Of a stretch of 64,000 nucleotides of DNA, positions 60,614 to 64,000 are shown one piece after another. Each line of letters begins with the position of its first letter. Position 1 is the first letter of the stretch. The DNA is from Bacillus glycinifermentans (GTDB lineage Bacteria > Bacillota > Bacilli > Bacillales > Bacillaceae). The notes under the pieces were generated by a model. The model did no database searches, was not told where the DNA came from, and saw nothing but the letters and a program-made list of their open reading frames with translations. The stretch spans positions 496,001 through 560,000 of the forward strand of contig NZ_LECW02000004.1 of assembly GCF_001042475.2 (NCBI RefSeq), in the 5' to 3' direction. Made by a program: the position numbers and the translations under genes.

Positions 60614-60722
60614 TTATACACCCTCCTTTCCCTTTATGCCAATCTCCCTCATAATATATGATCCAAAACCAATCTTGTCTCCGCTGCTGTTCGGGAGCGG
60701 TTTTGAAATGGTTAAAGACATA

Positions 60723-60758
60723 GGAAAAGGACGCCCTTTCGTTAAAGCGTCCTTTTTA
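60723..60758 (-). terminator. Terminator of yebC
   Basis: AAAGGACGC / GCGTCCTTT stem with flanking T/A runs, directly after the yebC stop. Confidence 0.85.
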
Positions 60759-60759
60759 T

Positions 60760-61482
60760 TTAATGAACGTTGGTATACACTTCCTGGACATCATCATCAT
60801 CTTCAAGCGCATCAACGAGTTTTTCGATTTTTTCCTGAACCGGTTCATCAATTTCGGCATACGTCTCAGGGACCATTGTGATTTCAGCGGTCGCAGGCTG
60901 ATACCCGCGGTTCTCCAATTCCTTTTTGATCTCCTCAAATTGCTCCGGTTCTGTATATAATTCAAACAGTTCATCGCTCGTTTCAAGCTCATCAGCGCCT
61001 ATATCAATGACTTCGAGCATGAATTCATCTTCATCTGTCTCAAGTTCCTCACGTTCGATGGCAATATATCCCTTCCGGTTGAACATGTAAGAAACGCAGC
61101 CTGTCTCTCCGAGGCTGCCGCCGTTTTTGCTGAAAGCGGTTCTGACGTTTGTCGCCGTCCGGTTTTTGTTATCTGTTAAACATTTGACCATTACAGCGAC
61201 ACCGGAAGGGCCGTACCCTTCATAGGTAATTTCCTCATAGTGGCTGCCGTCCTGATTTCCGGCCGCCTTTTTGATCGCACGGTCAATGTTATCATTCGGC
61301 ATGTTTGCCCCTTTGGCTTTATCGATTGCGAGACGCAGGCTTGCGTTGGTTTCCGGATCAGGTCCGCCCCCTCTTGCCGCAACATAGATTTCTTTGGCAA
61401 GCTTCATGAAAATTTTGCCCCGCTTTGCATCTTGGGCATTTTTTCGTTTCTGAATGTTTTTCCATTTAGAATGGCCAGCCAT
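60760..61482 (-). CDS. yebC: YebC/PmpR family protein
   Basis: This 240-residue protein (yrbC) has the family signature [22 protein letters not shown], with [21 protein letters not shown] and the acidic C-terminal domain. Members have been described as transcription regulators and more recently as factors that help ribosomes with proline-rich stretches. The role in this organism is not shown. Monocistronic. Confidence 0.94.
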   Translation of the reverse strand: MAGHSKWKNIQKRKNAQDAKRGKIFMKLAKEIYVAARGGGPDPETNASLRLAIDKAKGANMPNDNIDRAIKKAAGNQDGSHYEEITYEGYGPSGVAVMVKCLTDNKNRTATNVRTAFSKNGGSLGETGCVSYMFNRKGYIAIEREELETDEDEFMLEVIDIGADELETSDELFELYTEPEQFEEIKKELENRGYQPATAEITMVPETYAEIDEPVQEKIEKLVDALEDDDDVQEVYTNVH

Positions 61483-61564
61483 GACTTTCTACCTCCAAAC
61501 AAATTGAGTCGTCTCTATGTATCACTTTAAACGTTTTTGCCCGGTTTTGTAAAGAAAACGGGAA

Positions 61565-61590
61565 AATGCCGGGCGTTCGGGCCCGGCACT
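61565..61590 (-). terminator. Hairpin after coxA
   Basis: TGCCGGGC / GCCCGGCA with TTTTCCC on the minus strand; a short U-run but a stable stem. Confidence 0.65.
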
Positions 61591-61597
61591 TTGCTTG

Positions 61598-62221
61598 TCA
61601 CTGGTTCCGCAGGCGGTTCAAATGCTCGTTCGTGGTGTCCCCGCGATCCCATACGTTTTGGAAATTGTTATTCATTTCCCGAAGTCTGGTGAATGCGCCA
61701 TTGTCGGCTGTGATTTGAACGGTACGATTGCCGGCAAAGTCTTTGGCCGTTTTTCTGATTTGATTTTTATCATCATTCGTCAGCCTTTTGTCGGCACGCA
61801 CGGCGATGATGACCGTTTGGTCTGTTACAACCGCCTGGCTTTCGTTAATATCGTCCATTTTATTGACTCGTTCGGTGATGTTCCGTGAGATGTTGCGGTT
61901 TTGCGGCGTGTTATATCCGGTGTTGGCCGCATTTACCAAATGGTTGTGATAATTCATGTCTCCCCTGCTGTACGTTCCATCCCCGGTCGGAATGCGATTG
62001 TCATTCGATACGTTCGTTGTGCCGTTTCGGCCGTTCATATTTTCCATCATGTCGGTTACAGGACCGTCTTGATCGAAACCGGCATCACGCTCCGGATCGT
62101 TTGAATAATATCCGACCGGACGCGTATTGTTTCTCGTATCCATGGCATTGTTATAACCGCATGCTGAAAGACCCGCCGTTAAAAGCAAGACACTAGAGAA
62201 CACTTTCAGCTTCTTATCCAA
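61598..62221 (-). CDS. coxA: CoxA, YhcN/YlaJ family sporulation lipoprotein
   Basis: This 207-residue protein (yrbB) starts at TTG 62219-62221 (MDKKLKVFSSVLLLTAGLSAC); the lipobox is GLSAC-G. The mature part has a disordered Asn-rich segment and a YhcN domain (about 110-200; DINESQAVVTDQTVIIAVRA, NQIRKTAKDF). In B. subtilis CoxA is a cortex-associated protein expressed with safA. The longer upstream frame lacks a ribosome site. Confidence 0.88.
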   Translation of the reverse strand: MDKKLKVFSSVLLLTAGLSACGYNNAMDTRNNTRPVGYYSNDPERDAGFDQDGPVTDMMENMNGRNGTTNVSNDNRIPTGDGTYSRGDMNYHNHLVNAANTGYNTPQNRNISRNITERVNKMDDINESQAVVTDQTVIIAVRADKRLTNDDKNQIRKTAKDFAGNRTVQITADNGAFTRLREMNNNFQNVWDRGDTTNEHLNRLRNQ

Positions 62222-62360
62222 TGGTTGAACCCCCCGTGAAAACCGCTTTAATGTTTGAGCATGACGCTCATTTTTAGGATGTGCGGGATGCCGGGAGTTA
62301 CCCTTGACAGTTATAGACAATACGCTCTCTTTGGTATGAAGCGCTTAAGGAAAGATGACA

Positions 62361-62389
62361 TTAAAAAAGGAACGATATATCATCGTCCC
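62361..62389 (-). terminator. Terminator of safA
   Basis: GGGACGAT / ATCGTTCC-type stem (62369-62376 with 62382-62389) and TTTTTTAA on the minus strand. Confidence 0.78.
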
Positions 62390-62397
62390 GAATGAAA

Positions 62398-63552
62398 TCA
62401 GTCTTCATCCTCTTCCGGTCTGCTAAACATTTGCCCTGCAGCCGGCTGCTGTCCGTATGCGCCTGTCTCGTAAGGTGCACCCATTTGCGGCATTTGTCCG
62501 GGCATTTGTCCGTATGGCATGCCGCCGGGGTAGCCTGTCGGATAGCCTCCCGAATATTGCGCCGGTCCGCATCCGCAGTCTTCTTCACCGGCGTGCGCGA
62601 TGTTCGGGTCACCCGTGTGTCCGACATTCGGCGGCGCAAATGAAGGGTACGTTTGACTCGGATAAGCTCCGAAAGACAGCATGTAGGCCGGAGCCGTCAT
62701 GGGCTGATGATGGTGGGTGTGATGATGGCCGGCATTGTCGTGTCCGGCGTTTTCCCCGCCTTCATATTCTGCCGGAGATACATAGCCATGATGCGCATAA
62801 GGCATATAATGCATGTGGGCAGGATAGTGGTGCCACGGATGGCACAAACCAGAACCCGGCAATACCGGCGAAACCGGAATCAAGCAACCCGGATAATACG
62901 GATAGTGATGAAAGTAGTGCGGATGATGATAATATCCGGCTGCTGCTACGTTCGGCATCCCGTGGTAGGCAGGGGGTTCCTCAGCTGCTGCGCCTGCATG
63001 CTGAGGGTTCGGAACGTTTGGATAGTTGACGTTTTCCATTTTACTCTCCTCCTCATTTGTCCATGGAAAATACATGTTTGACTCTTTCTCTTGATGTTCA
63101 TAAGGTTTTGGAGGTACAAACGGCTGATGAAGCTGATTTACATTTTGATAAAGATTGGAAATATCGCCTTCCGGCAAACCTGGCTGCCCCAGATTTGGAA
63201 CAGGCGGAACATACGGGATCGAAGGCTTTTCTTTCATCTTTACGTCTTCGATTTCCACTTTTTCTTTAGGCTTTTCTTGTGCAAATGGGTGCTCCATTTT
63301 TGGAAGTTCCTTTTTGGGAAGTTCCTTTTTAGGCAATCCCTTCTTTTTAGGTAATTCCTTCCGCATATTGAGCTGTTCTTCTTCTTTTTTGACCGGCACT
63401 CCTCCAGACGGTACTTTTATTTTCATTCCGGGCATGATCAGATCCGGGTTGCTCAGCTGAGAATTTAATTTCTTCAATTCCTGAAAGTCTACTTCGTATC
63501 TTTCTGCAATTTTTTCCAGAGAGTCGCCCTTTTGGACAATATGAATTTTCAA
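62398..63552 (-). CDS. safA: SafA spore coat assembly protein
   Basis: This 384-residue inner-coat morphogen (yrbA) has an N-terminal LysM domain (2-47; VQKGDSLEKIAERYEVDFQE) that binds the cortex. A Lys/Leu/Pro tandem region follows (about 65-88, KELPK repeats), then an internal start region and a long His/Tyr/Pro/Gly-rich C-terminal half. In B. subtilis SafA directs the inner coat and an internal start gives the short form C30. The same arrangement is visible here, at Met172. Confidence 0.93.
   Translation of the reverse strand: MKIHIVQKGDSLEKIAERYEVDFQELKKLNSQLSNPDLIMPGMKIKVPSGGVPVKKEEEQLNMRKELPKKKGLPKKELPKKELPKMEHPFAQEKPKEKVEIEDVKMKEKPSIPYVPPVPNLGQPGLPEGDISNLYQNVNQLHQPFVPPKPYEHQEKESNMYFPWTNEEESKMENVNYPNVPNPQHAGAAAEEPPAYHGMPNVAAAGYYHHPHYFHHYPYYPGCLIPVSPVLPGSGLCHPWHHYPAHMHYMPYAHHGYVSPAEYEGGENAGHDNAGHHHTHHHQPMTAPAYMLSFGAYPSQTYPSFAPPNVGHTGDPNIAHAGEEDCGCGPAQYSGGYPTGYPGGMPYGQMPGQMPQMGAPYETGAYGQQPAAGQMFSRPEEDED
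63039..63053 (-). promoter_or_regulatory. Internal ribosome site for a short SafA form
   Basis: AGGAGG (63048-63053) lies 8 nt before the ATG at 63037-63039, codon 172 of safA. Its product would be 213 residues and lack the LysM domain, like B. subtilis SafA-C30. Confidence 0.7.
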
Positions 63553-63665
63553 CGTTTTCCCCTCCTATGCAAAAACGTGAACGAACGCATTAGAATAACA
63601 AATATGTTTCCTCACAAATTTATGCGGAAATAGACGGGGTTATGATAAAAACTTGTTCTTCGGCG

Positions 63666-64000
63666 TCAGCTGATGCTTAACATCCTATTGAGAGCGCTGA
63701 TGGCATCTTTTGTGATGTATTCTTCAACCTTTATGACGCCGGCCGGTTCGCCTTTATCGATTTGCTCTAATGACCACAGCAAATGAGGCATGTCGATTCT
63801 GTTCATCGTCAGGCACGGGCACATGTCCGGATTGAGAGATTCGATTTGTTTGTCAGGATGCTCGTTGATGATTCTCTGTACAAGGTTCATCTCTGTTCCA
63901 ATCGCCCATTTGCTCCCCGGTTCAGCCTTGTTGATGGTGTCGATGATGTATTTCGTAGAACCGCTGAAATCGCTCTGCATCACGACTTCGTGTGTACATT
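63666..64000 (-). CDS. nadA: Quinolinate synthase, C-terminal part
   Basis: The frame is open through the right edge and reads [20 protein letters not shown] at its start in the window, so only the last 110 or so codons are present. The 4Fe-4S ligand region [20 protein letters not shown] and [10 protein letters not shown] fit NadA, which condenses iminoaspartate with dihydroxyacetone phosphate for NAD synthesis. The nadA-safA neighbourhood is as in B. subtilis, where nadB and nadC are adjacent. Confidence 0.93.
   Translation of the reverse strand, partial: CTHEVVMQSDFSGSTKYIIDTINKAEPGSKWAIGTEMNLVQRIINEHPDKQIESLNPDMCPCLTMNRIDMPHLLWSLEQIDKGEPAGVIKVEEYITKDAISALNRMLSIS

Overview
The window looks like chromosomal DNA of a low-to-middle GC, spore-forming Bacillus of the B. 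subtilis group, most likely the B. licheniformis / B. paralicheniformis branch. This rests on near-complete synteny with the B. subtilis yrhH-to-nadA segment, on sporulation genes (pbpI, spoVB, bofC, safA, coxA, sspH, a YjcZ-type peptide) and on Bacillus-type T-box leaders and 6S RNA. The species call is an inference from gene content, not a database match. Most genes lie on the minus strand. I see no rRNA, tRNA, insertion sequence, prophage or CRISPR array.

Layout. 1-2930: an accessory end with a truncated secreted-protein gene, a methyltransferase and a cluster of very small genes around yrzI. 3067-6867: the CymR-type sulfur operon yrrT-mtnN-mccA-mccB-yrhC, converting S-adenosylhomocysteine products to homocysteine and then cysteine. 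7056-14081: yrzA, yrrS, pbpI, greA, udk and the tRNA U34 hydroxylation/methylation genes trhP2-trhP1-trmR. 14242-19485: mltG, yrzB, ruvX, yrzL and alaS, with an alanine T-box leader. 19498-23713: yrrI and the glutamine ABC transporter glnQHMP, whose promoter is followed by a site matching the TnrA consensus. 23749-30603: yrzQ, a zinc ribbon, yrrD, recD2, yrrB, mnmA, cysteine desulfurase yrvO and cymR with a long structured leader. 30936-37416: rarA, an SF0329-type gene, tcdA, 6S-1 RNA, aspS and hisS with a histidine T-box leader. 37419-46133: amidase yrvJ, dtd, relA, apt, recJ, yrvD, yrvC. 46276-56807: secDF, comN, spoVB, yrbG, yrzE, yajC-tgt-queA-yrzS-ruvB-ruvA and bofC. 57065-60613: kinase-like yrzF and then a variable block (sspH, dinB, a poly-gamma-glutamate hydrolase-like gene, small unknowns, a gene remnant). 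60760-64000: yebC, spore-coat genes coxA and safA, and the start of the NAD gene nadA (cut by the window edge).

Functional themes. Sulfur metabolism is linked across the window: cymR lies in the yrvO-mnmA operon, while its expected target operon yrrT-yrhC lies 24 kb away. tRNA biology is very dense (alaS, aspS, hisS, mnmA, tcdA, trmR/trhP1/trhP2, tgt, queA, dtd). Two aminoacyl-tRNA synthetase operons carry T-boxes whose candidate specifier codons (GCU, CAC) match their amino acids. I found no large undescribed system. The best candidates for new biology are the small-peptide cluster around yrzI, the roughly 200-nt cymR leader, several hairpins that could couple termination to translation, and the remnant next to sspH.
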